Assembly: GCF_001281485.1 (NCBI RefSeq)
Contig: NZ_CP012669.1
Coordinates: 2,139,501-2,203,500, forward strand
From: Altererythrobacter epoxidivorans
GTDB lineage: Bacteria; Pseudomonadota; Alphaproteobacteria; Sphingomonadales; Sphingomonadaceae
Direction of reading: 5' to 3'
Length of the DNA stretch: 64,000 nucleotides
The notes under the pieces were generated by a model, which was not told the DNA's origin, made no database searches, and saw only the letters and a program-made list of their open reading frames with translations. Positions 16,832 through 24,719 of the stretch are shown here, in pieces. The stretch's first letter is position 1; the number at the start of each line of letters is the position of its first letter. The translations under genes and the position numbers were made by a program.

Positions 16832-18271
16832 GTGACGCGCCTGTGGGATGCGATCGAGCAGCGGCTCGAAACCGAAGGTGACCGCGCCGCATTCGATTCG
16901 GCCTGGTCGCAGCCGATGAGCTATGCGCGGCTGCGCGAACTGACCGCAGCTATCGCCGGGGCATCCGACGCAGACGGCCCGGTGGCGATCGTCGCCAACC
17001 GGTCATTCGAAGCCTATGTCGCGGTGCTTGCCTGCTTTCGCTTCGGCAGGACGTTCGTGCCCTGCAATCCCACTTTCCCGGTCGAGCGTCTGAAGAAGAT
17101 CATCGACCGTTCCGGCGCGGTCGAGTGCCTGTTCGATCCGGCACATGCCGACATCGCTGCGCAGTTCGACATTCCGTCGCGGCCGATCGACCTGATGGTC
17201 GATGGTGCCGACAGGAAACCTGCCCAGCCAGCCGATGGCGATGTCGTGTACCAGCTGTTCACTTCGGGCAGCACGGGCGAACCCAAGGGCGTTCCGATCG
17301 TCCATTCGAACCTGTCGCATTACGTCACCAACATCATCGAAACCGTCGGGATCGAGGATCACTGGCGGGCGACGCAATTCTTCGATCTCAGCTTCGATCT
17401 TTCGATGCATGACATCTTCGTCAGCATGATGTCGGGCGGAACGCTGGTTCCGGCCAAGGACATGGATTTGATGATGCCCCACCGCTTCATCGCATCGAAC
17501 GCCATCGATATCTGGTTCTCCGTCCCCCTTCTCGCGATTGCTGCCTCGCGCGGTCAGGCTGCCATGCCGACCGATGCGCGCGTGAAGAAAGCGATGTTCT
17601 GCGGCGAGGCGCTTCCCGGCGGATATGCCGAGGCCATGTCTGCACTGGTCGAGGACGGCGGCGAGATCTGGAACCTATACGGTCCGACGGAAGCCACCAT
17701 CGCCTTTACCGCCCACAAGCTGTCCGAAAGCGATTACGCGATGGGTGCGGTTTCGCTCGGCGCACCGTTCGGTGACAACAGGGTCGCGCTCCTCGCGAAC
17801 GGCGAAGTTGTCCCGGTCGAGCCGGGGCGCGACGGCGAACTGCTGCTGGGTGGTCCGCAGGTCTTCGACGGGTACCAGCCCGCAATCGACAAAGATCCCT
17901 TCGTAAGCTCGGATGACGGAACGCGGTTCTATCGCACCGGCGACCTCGTTCGTATCAGCGACTGCAACATCGACTATGTCGGCCGGATGGACAGCCAGGT
18001 AAAAATCCGCGGCCACCGGGTCGAACTCGGCGAAATCGAAAGCATCTGCAAGAAAGTCGCCGGGGTCGACGCGGCAGCAGCCGTGGTCATGGGCGATGCA
18101 GCGAATCCGGTGATCGTCATCGCGTTCCAGGGCAATAGCGAGGCGGATTTCTCCGGCCTGTCGAGCACGCTGCCATCCTACATGATGCCGAAGCAATTCC
18201 TGCATTTTTCCCAGCTGCCGACCAACGACAACGGCAAGATCGACCGGAAAGCGATCAAGGAACAGCTATGA
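16832..18271 (+). CDS. Amino-acid adenylation enzyme (DltA-like)
   Basis: A stand-alone AMP-forming adenylation domain of 479 residues with no condensation or carrier domain. Core motifs are A3 TSGSTGEPKGV (144-154), A5 LYGPTEATI (282-290), A7 YRTGDL (367-372), A8 VKIRGHRVELGEIE (390-403) and the A10 lysine 469 in NGKIDRK. FDLSMHDIF (188-196) contains Asp189 where PheA and DltA have the Asp that binds the amino group of the substrate, so an alpha-amino acid substrate is predicted. The start is GTG 16832, two bases after the carrier stop; later ATGs would cut into the fold. Confidence 0.88.
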   Translation: MTRLWDAIEQRLETEGDRAAFDSAWSQPMSYARLRELTAAIAGASDADGPVAIVANRSFEAYVAVLACFRFGRTFVPCNPTFPVERLKKIIDRSGAVECLFDPAHADIAAQFDIPSRPIDLMVDGADRKPAQPADGDVVYQLFTSGSTGEPKGVPIVHSNLSHYVTNIIETVGIEDHWRATQFFDLSFDLSMHDIFVSMMSGGTLVPAKDMDLMMPHRFIASNAIDIWFSVPLLAIAASRGQAAMPTDARVKKAMFCGEALPGGYAEAMSALVEDGGEIWNLYGPTEATIAFTAHKLSESDYAMGAVSLGAPFGDNRVALLANGEVVPVEPGRDGELLLGGPQVFDGYQPAIDKDPFVSSDDGTRFYRTGDLVRISDCNIDYVGRMDSQVKIRGHRVELGEIESICKKVAGVDAAAAVVMGDAANPVIVIAFQGNSEADFSGLSSTLPSYMMPKQFLHFSQLPTNDNGKIDRKAIKEQL

Positions 18272-19314
18272 TCAAGTTCCTGATCGCGCCGCTTCTTGCG
18301 GCGGGCACCGCCGCGGCGATGATCTGGGTTGGTGCCGAAGAACAAACATACGATCTCAACGTCGCATTCCATTGCAGCCACGAGGTTGCCAATGCCGACC
18401 TGCCTGCCGCGGACATTCTCGTCATCGGCAATAGCCAGACCGGGGCCTCGATCGACCAGGCCTATCTGCAGCAACTGATCGCGCCCGAAGGCGGCGTAAC
18501 CGTCGAAAAGTTGGCCGTGGTTCAGGCGAACATCGTGACGCTGCGCATGATCGTGGACGAATATATCGAGAATCGCGGCGCTCCGAAGCTGGTGGTTTAC
18601 CAGCCGATGGTCGTGCTGGCCGAACACTGGCAGCAGCCGGCCGGCCACCCGATCCATCCGCGTGCGACCGTCGCCTACCAGGACTGGGACAAGCTCGTCG
18701 CGCTGCAAAAGGACGCCAGATCGAGCCCGACGGGATCGTGGCTGCCGCATTGGGCTGAAAAAGGTTTCCGCACGATCCCCGCCATGTGGGTCGACCGCCA
18801 GGTGGAACGCATCACCGCCACGCTCAGCATTCCGCGCATGGCCGAACCCAAGGAAGCCTGCCGCACAGAGGCCAAGTTCCAGCTTGCCGGCAACTGGCCC
18901 TACGGCACCCTTCCTCTCAAGAAAGGCGATAATCCGGGCGAAGTGATGGACGCTGCCAAGCGGCAGGAATGGCAACACGATATCGAACAGCGCAAGGCGG
19001 CAGATGTGTTCTCCGACAGCCGCGTTTTCGAGATCGACCAGAACCGCAAGCTGCTCGCCGATATCAGGGCTGCGGGTAGCGAGGTCGTGATGGTCGGATA
19101 TCCGAGCATGGGCCGGAGCGCTGCCGACGCGCAGGATTTCGCCGACTTCGGCAAGGCCCTGGGCGGGGAAGTAATCGACATTCGTTCGCGCCTGACGCCT
19201 GAGCAGCAGGGGCGGATCGAGGAAATCTACCGCGATCCGATCCACCTCAATTTCGAAGGTGCGCAGATCATCACCGAGTACATGGCCGGCGAACTGAAGG
19301 GGCGCATCAAGTGA
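18268..19314 (+). CDS. Membrane-anchored SGNH-like transferase (DltD-like)
   Basis: A 348-residue protein with one N-terminal membrane anchor (about 3-21) and a large extracytoplasmic domain. LVIGNSQTG puts a candidate nucleophile at Ser56, and DPIHLNFEG near the end gives Asp323 and His326, the Asp-x-x-His block of SGNH hydrolases. Topology and catalytic layout match DltD and AlgJ/AlgX-like proteins, which finish the extracytoplasmic transfer step. It overlaps the adenylation gene by four bases and the MBOAT gene by four bases. Sequence similarity to DltD is not obvious by eye, so the role rests on architecture and context. Confidence 0.72.
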   Translation: MIKFLIAPLLAAGTAAAMIWVGAEEQTYDLNVAFHCSHEVANADLPAADILVIGNSQTGASIDQAYLQQLIAPEGGVTVEKLAVVQANIVTLRMIVDEYIENRGAPKLVVYQPMVVLAEHWQQPAGHPIHPRATVAYQDWDKLVALQKDARSSPTGSWLPHWAEKGFRTIPAMWVDRQVERITATLSIPRMAEPKEACRTEAKFQLAGNWPYGTLPLKKGDNPGEVMDAAKRQEWQHDIEQRKAADVFSDSRVFEIDQNRKLLADIRAAGSEVVMVGYPSMGRSAADAQDFADFGKALGGEVIDIRSRLTPEQQGRIEEIYRDPIHLNFEGAQIITEYMAGELKGRIK

Positions 19315-20360
19315 TCAATCCGCTTACGCACCTGCTGTTTCTGGTCGCCGCATGGCTTGTGTTCGGGCTTGCCGGGCAACGCCGTCCGGCGCTGATCCTG
19401 TCGCTGTTCGGCATTGCTTTCCTGGCGCTCTATGCGCCGATCTCGCTGCTCTGGATTGCCTTCACCGCTGCAGAGGCCAGCCTGCTGGTGCTGTGGCTGG
19501 AGAAGAAGGACCGCACCAGCGACCTCAGGCAATACCTGCCCTACATCCTGCTGCTGAACCTGCTGTTCGTGGAACTGCATCCCGATATCCTGCTGATCTC
19601 TGTCGAGACGCTGGCAATATCGTTCTCGACGATCCGCATCTTCATGACCGCAAAGCAATTGCTGGCCCTGCGATCGGGTTTCGAGCGCAGCGAACTGAAG
19701 TGGATCTGGGCTGCCGCCTATTACTTGCCCGCGCTGATCGTGGGTCCTGTGTTTTCCGGGATGGAACTGCGCAAGCAGGCCGAAGCCGATGAGCGCCCGA
19801 TCCTGACCGCTCAGAACTTCCGCTTCCTGCTGACCGGCATCGTGACGGTCGTGCTGATCAATCCGTTCCTGATGAAGGTCGCGCGCGAGATCAGCGGATC
19901 GCCGCGCACGGTCGATCTCGGCTTCGAAGGCGCACCGCTGTTCTTCTTGGTGCTGTTCACCGGCTTCTATGGCCAGAGTCTGATCGCGGAATACAGCTCG
20001 CGCCTGTTCGGGCGGACGCTGCCCTACAACTTCGACCGTCCCTGGCAGGCGACCAATATCCGCGATTTCTGGCAGCGCTGGCACCGTTCGATGGCGAATT
20101 TCGTCATGCAGTATATCTTCCTGCCGCTGAACATGCGCGGGATGAATGCCCGCTACGCCACGATTGCCGCCTTCGTCTTCATGGGCCTGTGGCACAATCT
20201 TTCGGCTGGCTACTTGCTCTGGGGCTTCGCCCACGGGTCGCTGCTCGCCTTCTGGCCCAAGAAGATCGAGAGCGATCTGGGCAAGACGCTCGAACGGATC
20301 GTCACATGGGCCGCGGTAATCGGCCTTTCCTACGTCGCAAACTATAGCTGGCTGGCATGA
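19311..20360 (+). CDS. MBOAT-family membrane O-acyltransferase (DltB-like)
   Basis: Polytopic MBOAT protein, 349 residues from GTG 19311, which overlaps the previous stop. Family motifs are RPWQATNIRDFWQRWHRS (243-260, with His258) and the essential-histidine motif FMGLWHNLSAGYLLWG (His295 at GLWH). These match the AlgI/DltB branch. In the Dlt pathway the MBOAT takes the acyl group from the carrier protein in the cytoplasm and passes it across the membrane to a tyrosine on DltX. The C-terminus (YSWLA) carries no fused shuttle motif, in keeping with a separate microprotein gene right after it. Confidence 0.88.
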   Translation: MINPLTHLLFLVAAWLVFGLAGQRRPALILSLFGIAFLALYAPISLLWIAFTAAEASLLVLWLEKKDRTSDLRQYLPYILLLNLLFVELHPDILLISVETLAISFSTIRIFMTAKQLLALRSGFERSELKWIWAAAYYLPALIVGPVFSGMELRKQAEADERPILTAQNFRFLLTGIVTVVLINPFLMKVAREISGSPRTVDLGFEGAPLFFLVLFTGFYGQSLIAEYSSRLFGRTLPYNFDRPWQATNIRDFWQRWHRSMANFVMQYIFLPLNMRGMNARYATIAAFVFMGLWHNLSAGYLLWGFAHGSLLAFWPKKIESDLGKTLERIVTWAAVIGLSYVANYSWLA

Positions 20361-20467
20361 AGAACTCGCGCGAATACCTCCTGATCGCCATGTGGCTGGT
20401 CATTGGCCTCGTCCTCTTGGGCTATGTCTCGCCGGGCGACGTCGAAATTCCCTACGCCGAATATTGA
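20357..20467 (+). CDS. DltX-like membrane microprotein (36 residues)
   Basis: A 36-residue frame whose ATG overlaps the MBOAT stop (ATGA, four bases), the same coupling seen at most joints of the operon. It has a short basic N-terminus (MKNSRE), one membrane segment (about residues 8-24) and a C-terminal tail ending IPYAEY. In DltX the last six residues form an acyl-shuttle motif whose tyrosine carries D-alanine. As I recall that motif, the tyrosine is third of the six and the last residue is aromatic, which fits here (Tyr33, Glu35, Tyr36). The tail would face the periplasm by the positive-inside rule. It is short enough to be missed by gene finders. Confidence 0.72.
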   Translation: MKNSREYLLIAMWLVIGLVLLGYVSPGDVEIPYAEY

Positions 20468-20479
20468 GCGCGCAAAGGA

Positions 20480-20503
20480 AACGGGCAGCTTTCGCCGCCC
20501 GTT
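20480..20503. terminator. Hairpin between the Dlt-like operon and nusG
   Basis: AACGGGC (20480-20486) pairs with GCCCGTT (20497-20503). It lies just past the microprotein stop and before the convergent nusG stop. It lacks a clear T run on either side; the minus-strand side continues TCCTTTG. Confidence 0.5.
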
Positions 20504-20561
20504 CGTGATGCGATCGCAAGGCCGTGACCGGGCGCACTTTCGTGCACACTAAGCCTGAAGG

Positions 20562-21098
20562 TTACTTGACCAGTTCGACCTGTTCGAAGTCGAGTTCGAC
20601 CGGGGTCGCACGACCGAAGATCGAAACCGAAACCTTGACCTTGGCCTTGTCGAAATCGAGCTCTTCCACCACGCCGTTGAAGCTGGCGAAGGGACCGTCG
20701 AGCACCTTGACCTGGTCGCCGATTTCATAATCGACATGAATGTCGCGCTTGGGCGCAGCCTTCGCTTCTTCGACACCGCCGAAGTAACGCGCCGCTTCCT
20801 TTTCGCTGATCGGCTGCGGCTTGTTGCCCGAGCCAAGGAAGCCGGTGACCTTGGGCGTGTTCTTCACGAGGTGGTACACGTCGTCGGTCATCTTGAGCTT
20901 TGCGAGGACGTAGCCCGGCATGAACTTGCGTTCGACCTGGACCTTCTTGCCGCGCTTGACCTCGGTGATGGTCTCGGTCGGGACCTGAACGTCCTCTACC
21001 GCTTCCGACAGGCCCAGGCGTTCAGCCTCGGAGATGATCGCGTCGCGCACCTTGTTCTCGAAGCCGGAATAAGCGTGGATGATGTACCAGCGAGCCAT
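20562..21098 (-). CDS. nusG: Transcription termination/antitermination factor NusG
   Basis: NusG binds RNA polymerase and links it to Rho or the ribosome. The 178 residues include the NGN domain beginning MARWYIIHAYSGFE, with FMPGYVLAKL and VTGFLG, and a KOW domain (about 120-178) with GDQVKVLDGPFASFNGVVEE. It follows secE by 67 bases on the same strand. The usual next genes, rplK-rplA, are not adjacent: 9 kb of other DNA intervenes. Confidence 0.99.
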   Translation of the reverse strand: MARWYIIHAYSGFENKVRDAIISEAERLGLSEAVEDVQVPTETITEVKRGKKVQVERKFMPGYVLAKLKMTDDVYHLVKNTPKVTGFLGSGNKPQPISEKEAARYFGGVEEAKAAPKRDIHVDYEIGDQVKVLDGPFASFNGVVEELDFDKAKVKVSVSIFGRATPVELDFEQVELVK

Positions 21099-21165
21099 GG
21101 ATTGTCCTTGTGTCCTGTAGGTCTCTTGCGCCCTGCGGCGCCGGAAAATTCGGGTTTTGCGGCGA

Positions 21166-21375
21166 TCAGGCCAGCGTAAGCAGCCAGTTCACCAGGGCAT
21201 TGAAGATCGAATCGACGCCCAGGAAGAAGAGCGAGAGGATGATCATCATGATGAAAACGAAGATCGCCGTACGCACGGTTTCCTCGCGCGTCGGCCACAC
21301 CACCTTGCCGGCTTCCGCACGGACCTGGTTGACGAATTCCGCCGGGCTCGTCTTGCGCTTCTTTTCTTCGGCCAT
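21166..21375 (-). CDS. secE: Preprotein translocase subunit SecE
   Basis: SecE clamps the SecYEG protein-conducting channel in the inner membrane. The 69-residue single-membrane-span form is typical of alphaproteobacteria. FVNQVRAEAGKVVWPTREET (about 14-33) is the amphipathic helix with the conserved KVVWPT motif, followed by one membrane segment (about 36-66). It is the first gene of the secE-nusG pair. Confidence 0.97.
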   Translation of the reverse strand: MAEEKKRKTSPAEFVNQVRAEAGKVVWPTREETVRTAIFVFIMMIILSLFFLGVDSIFNALVNWLLTLA

Positions 21376-21504
21376 TGCCTGAACTCTCGTCCTTCAAAAT
21401 TACTTTCGCCTCGCGGCACCGGCTTTCAGGTAGGGCTCCGCGCCGCCCCGAACAAGGTCCGGGAGGGGCTGCCACTGATTCCAATGTCGGAAGACGCCGC
21501 AGCG

Positions 21505-21534
21505 TTTAAATCGTGGCCGAGGCAAAAGCAAGCG
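21505..21534 (-). promoter_or_regulatory. Candidate secE-nusG promoter
   Basis: The minus strand reads CGCTTGCTTTTGCC (21521-21534), then TTTAAA (21505-21510). The first part is nearly identical to the element upstream of rplK (11697-11727). It lies about 130 bases upstream of secE. Confidence 0.3.
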
Positions 21535-21664
21535 TCACGCCAGCCTTCGGGGCCCGGTCATTGCAACCCGGTTGCTGTTGAAACTTTTGCGCTGGCCATG
21601 CGGCATCCTCCTCTCTAGCTTGCCCGCTTTACTAAATACGGGACGTTTGAGGGGAATACCAACG

Positions 21665-23188
21665 ATGGCAAATGCCACACCGCCAAGCCTTGGCGAACGG
21701 ATGATCGAACCGGTCACCAACCTTTCCGATTTCATCTGGGTGGGAACCTGGAACGGCCAAGAGGTCATCCCTTTCCCCCCCATGACCATCTTCCTCCTGG
21801 GCATGGGCCTGTGGATCATGGTCGGCCTGAAATTCTATCCGATCGTCAAACTGGGCACCGCCATCAAGGGCCTGTTCGCTGGCCGCAAGAGCACCGGTGA
21901 AGGCGAGATTTCGCCCTTCGCGGCGCTTTCGACCGCGCTGTCCGGGCAGGTCGGCACGGGCAATCTGGCCGGTGTCGCCACCGCCATTGCGCTCGGCGGA
22001 CCCGGCGCCATCTTCTGGATGTGGATCACGGCATTGTTCGGCATGGCGCTGGCCTTTGCCGAAGGTTCGCTGGCGATCCGTTATCGCGAGCGTACCAGCG
22101 ACGGCGTGCTGCGCGGCGGCCCGATGACCTACATCATGATGGGCCTTGGCAAGAAATGGACATGGCTCGCCGTGGTCTTCTGTCTCGGCACGTTGTTCTC
22201 GGCGCTGGTCACGGGGAACTCGATCCAGGCCAATGCAATGGCCGACGGCATGAACGAACTGTTCGGCATGCCCGAATGGCTCGGCGGGCTGATCACTGCG
22301 GCGCTGGTTTTCATCGTCATCATCGGTGGCATCAAGTCGATCGGTAACGTCGCGGAAAAGGTCGTGCCCTTCATGGCAGCGGCCTACATCGTCATGGCGG
22401 TGATCGCGCTGATCCTGAACTTCGGGGACCTCGGTGAAACCTTCGCGCTGATCTTCCACGGGGCGTTCAACCCGCAGGCAGCGAGCGGCGGCTTCGTCGG
22501 CGCGGCCATGATCATCGCGATCCGTGCCGGTGTCGCGCGCGGGCTGTTCTCGAACGAAGCAGGCCAGGGTTCGACCGCCATCGCCCACGCGGTGGCGCAG
22601 ACCAACGATCCCGAACAACAGGGCCGCATGGCCATGCTCGGCACCTTCATCGACACCATCGTGATCTGCACCATGACGGCGCTCGTGATCCTCACCGTGC
22701 GCGGCGACTTCACCGCCGGCGGTGAAGCGGTGCTGCACGCCTGGCAGTCCGACAAGGTCGGCTTCGAGATGACCAGCGGTGCCTTTGCCGCGGCTTTTCC
22801 GATGATGCTGGGCGGTGTGCCGATCGGTACGCTGGTCGCTTCGATCGCGCTGATCCTGTTCGTCTTCACCACGCTGCTGACGTGGTCCTATTACGGCGAG
22901 CGGGCGATCACCTTCCTCTACGACCGGATGAAGGGCTCCAACCGTTCGGGCGAGAAGAAGCTGCACATGGCATGGCGCGTGTTGTGGTGCGTGGTGATCT
23001 TCCTCGGCGCTGCGCAGCCTTCGGAACTTGTTTGGCGCCTTGGCGACATTTCCAACGCTGCAATGGCCCTGCCCAACCTGCTGGCGCTGGCCCTTCTTTC
23101 GGGCGTCGTCTTCAAACTTGCCAAGGGTGACCGCACCGCAGGCAAGGACCACTTCGAAGATACGCCGGAAGAGCCCGAGGAGTACTGA
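21665..23188 (+). CDS. Sodium:alanine/glycine symporter (AGCS family)
   Basis: Inner-membrane sodium-coupled transporter for small amino acids, 507 residues with about 10-11 membrane spans. SGQVGTGNLAGVATAIALGG and ARGLFSNEAGQGSTAIAHA are the AGCS core motifs around the substrate and sodium sites. ATG 21665 is preceded by GAGGGG; an upstream in-frame ATG at 21572 would add 31 unrelated residues. The C-terminus is acidic. It is divergent from secE and sits between tRNA-Trp and secE. Alanine or glycine is the usual substrate; exact specificity is not readable. Confidence 0.92.
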   Translation: MANATPPSLGERMIEPVTNLSDFIWVGTWNGQEVIPFPPMTIFLLGMGLWIMVGLKFYPIVKLGTAIKGLFAGRKSTGEGEISPFAALSTALSGQVGTGNLAGVATAIALGGPGAIFWMWITALFGMALAFAEGSLAIRYRERTSDGVLRGGPMTYIMMGLGKKWTWLAVVFCLGTLFSALVTGNSIQANAMADGMNELFGMPEWLGGLITAALVFIVIIGGIKSIGNVAEKVVPFMAAAYIVMAVIALILNFGDLGETFALIFHGAFNPQAASGGFVGAAMIIAIRAGVARGLFSNEAGQGSTAIAHAVAQTNDPEQQGRMAMLGTFIDTIVICTMTALVILTVRGDFTAGGEAVLHAWQSDKVGFEMTSGAFAAAFPMMLGGVPIGTLVASIALILFVFTTLLTWSYYGERAITFLYDRMKGSNRSGEKKLHMAWRVLWCVVIFLGAAQPSELVWRLGDISNAAMALPNLLALALLSGVVFKLAKGDRTAGKDHFEDTPEEPEEY

Positions 23189-23215
23189 TTACCTCGCGCA
23201 CTTCCACTGCGGACA

Positions 23216-23259
23216 ATAGAAAGGGCCGGGTCGCATCAGCGCTCCGGCCCTTGTTCTAT
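23216..23259 (+). terminator. Terminator after the AGCS symporter
   Basis: AAGGGCCGG (23221-23229) pairs with CCGGCCCTT (23244-23252), and the stem extends to ATAGA/TCTAT after a small bulge. It stands 27 bases after the symporter stop and before the convergent small gene at 23280. Confidence 0.65.
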
Positions 23260-23279
23260 CTGTCGGTCAGTGCGTTCGT

Positions 23280-23429
23280 TCAGCGACCGCCCAGAAGCCT
23301 CGCGAAAAATCCCGGCTGCTCCATCGGCTGGATCGGCCCGTGCTTCATGCGACGCAGGCTGGCGTCGACATGGGGGCGTGGCTGGACCCAACCATCGGGG
23401 CGGCTACTGCGGTAGGACAGGCTCGACAT
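23280..23429 (-). CDS. Small hypothetical protein (49 residues)
   Basis: A 49-residue frame starting at ATG 23427-23429 with GGAG upstream at good spacing. It begins MSSLSYRSSRPDGWVQPRP and ends in GFFARLLGGR. It is basic, proline-rich and has no membrane segment; the C-terminal RRMKHGPIQPMEQPGFF could be a short docking helix. It lies upstream of nothing on its own strand until the AGCS terminator. I do not recognise a family. The clean ribosome-binding site and the coding-like composition are the evidence that it is real. Confidence 0.55.
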   Translation of the reverse strand: MSSLSYRSSRPDGWVQPRPHVDASLRRMKHGPIQPMEQPGFFARLLGGR

Positions 23430-23487
23430 CGCTAATTCTCCAACGCCAAAAGTGCCCTCCGTCCACCGCTGATAATGAACGACCTGC

Positions 23488-24654
23488 CTAAGTGGTTCCC
23501 GCAGGATTCTTCCGCCCGCGCTGCCAGATCATCCACACCATGAGCGCGCTGAAAGCAGGCATCAGGTTCAGCGCCAACGGAAGGGAGGCGGCGCGCGTCG
23601 CGAAAGGAGAGACGTAAAGCGCCAGCAGCAACAATTTGTCCCACGGCCTGAAACCGCTCCGCCGCGCTTCCATGGCGAGCCAAAGCGTCGGCAGGATCAG
23701 GAACGGCAGGTCGTAATTGAACAGGTAGGGCGAGGCGAGCGGGGTCGCTGCCACAGCCAACGCACCTGTTGCAGCCATGTCTCCGCCAAAGCGCGACCAC
23801 GACCGCCACACCATCACGATCATCGCCAGCGCGAGCACGGCGTTGACGGCAAGAGCGACCTCGTGCCCCGCGTAAATCCTCAACTGCCCGTACAGCGTCG
23901 CCATCCGCAGGTAGAAGCCGGGATCGTCGTTCTGCATGATCTGCGCGCTGACCGCCCAGCTTTCGGTATAGGCGAGCATCGTCTCGGTCCCGAAGGCGAG
24001 CCATGATACCAATAGCAGGCCCACCGACGACACTCCGGCAGCGAAAAAGGCACCCCATTGCCGGCCAGCGGCGAGCCAGAATGGCATCAGCAGCGCCAGG
24101 TGCGGCTTGATCACCAGTGCCCCGATCAATACCCCGCCCAGCCATGGCCTCCGCTGCGCGAATGCAACGCCGCCGACCAGCAGCGCGCCTGTAAGCAACC
24201 CGTTCTGAGCATGGCCGGCAGCGATCAGCGCACCGGGATAGGCGAGGATCAGCGGCCAGTATTTCGGCCAAATCTTCCAGCACACGGCAGCCCATATCGC
24301 GAAGGTTCCCGCCACCCAGGCGATCCACGCCAGCGGGTAAGGCAGGCCGCCGACAGGCATGACCGCGAACAGGAACGGCGGCGGATTGACGAAAGCGAAA
24401 ACGCCATCAAAACCGGTCGCTTCCTGCACCGGCTTCAACAATTCGGGGTCGAACACGTCGGCAAACCGGCCGGCGAGGGCAACCTTGCCCGCGCTCCAAA
24501 AAGCCAGGAAATCGCTGCCCCCCTCGCCCATCGCCTTGATGAAACTGTTGACCATCATTGCCAGCGATCCGAGCAGCAGGATCAGGCTGTAGGAGCGGAC
24601 CCGCTCCTTGCCGAGCCAGTCGGCCTGGCGAATGAAATCGAGCTTTTCCCCCAT
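23488..24654 (-). CDS. GT87/DUF2029-like polytopic membrane protein
   Basis: A 388-residue membrane protein with about ten hydrophobic segments. GGSDFLAFWSAGKVALAGRF near residue 38, then DVFDPE, is the N-terminal pattern of DUF2029/GT87 proteins, polyprenyl-phosphate-mannose-dependent mannosyltransferases or relatives that act on the periplasmic face. I start it at ATG 24652-24654 (MGEKLDFIRQ); the open frame extends much further upstream but only as low-quality sequence overlapping the FkbM gene. The ribosome-binding site is weak. The donor and acceptor are unknown. Confidence 0.72.
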   Translation of the reverse strand: MGEKLDFIRQADWLGKERVRSYSLILLLGSLAMMVNSFIKAMGEGGSDFLAFWSAGKVALAGRFADVFDPELLKPVQEATGFDGVFAFVNPPPFLFAVMPVGGLPYPLAWIAWVAGTFAIWAAVCWKIWPKYWPLILAYPGALIAAGHAQNGLLTGALLVGGVAFAQRRPWLGGVLIGALVIKPHLALLMPFWLAAGRQWGAFFAAGVSSVGLLLVSWLAFGTETMLAYTESWAVSAQIMQNDDPGFYLRMATLYGQLRIYAGHEVALAVNAVLALAMIVMVWRSWSRFGGDMAATGALAVAATPLASPYLFNYDLPFLILPTLWLAMEARRSGFRPWDKLLLLALYVSPFATRAASLPLALNLMPAFSALMVWMIWQRGRKNPAGTT

Positions 24655-24719
24655 GCCGCGACGCTTAGCAGCATGTGATTCGCGTGTGAATCGGCTTTCT
24701 TTGCGCGGGTTAACGCGGC

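Noticed and set aside
16832..18271. Reading the adenylation enzyme and carrier as a fragment of a nonribosomal peptide synthetase
   Set aside because: There is no condensation, thioesterase or MbtH gene, and the partners downstream are membrane acyl-transfer proteins.
15754..20467. Reading the operon as an alginate/cellulose-type O-acetylation locus (AlgI/AlgJ)
   Set aside because: The MBOAT and SGNH proteins alone would allow it, but acetylation systems need no adenylation enzyme or carrier protein. The amino-group Asp in the adenylation domain and the shuttle-like microprotein favour a Dlt-type system.
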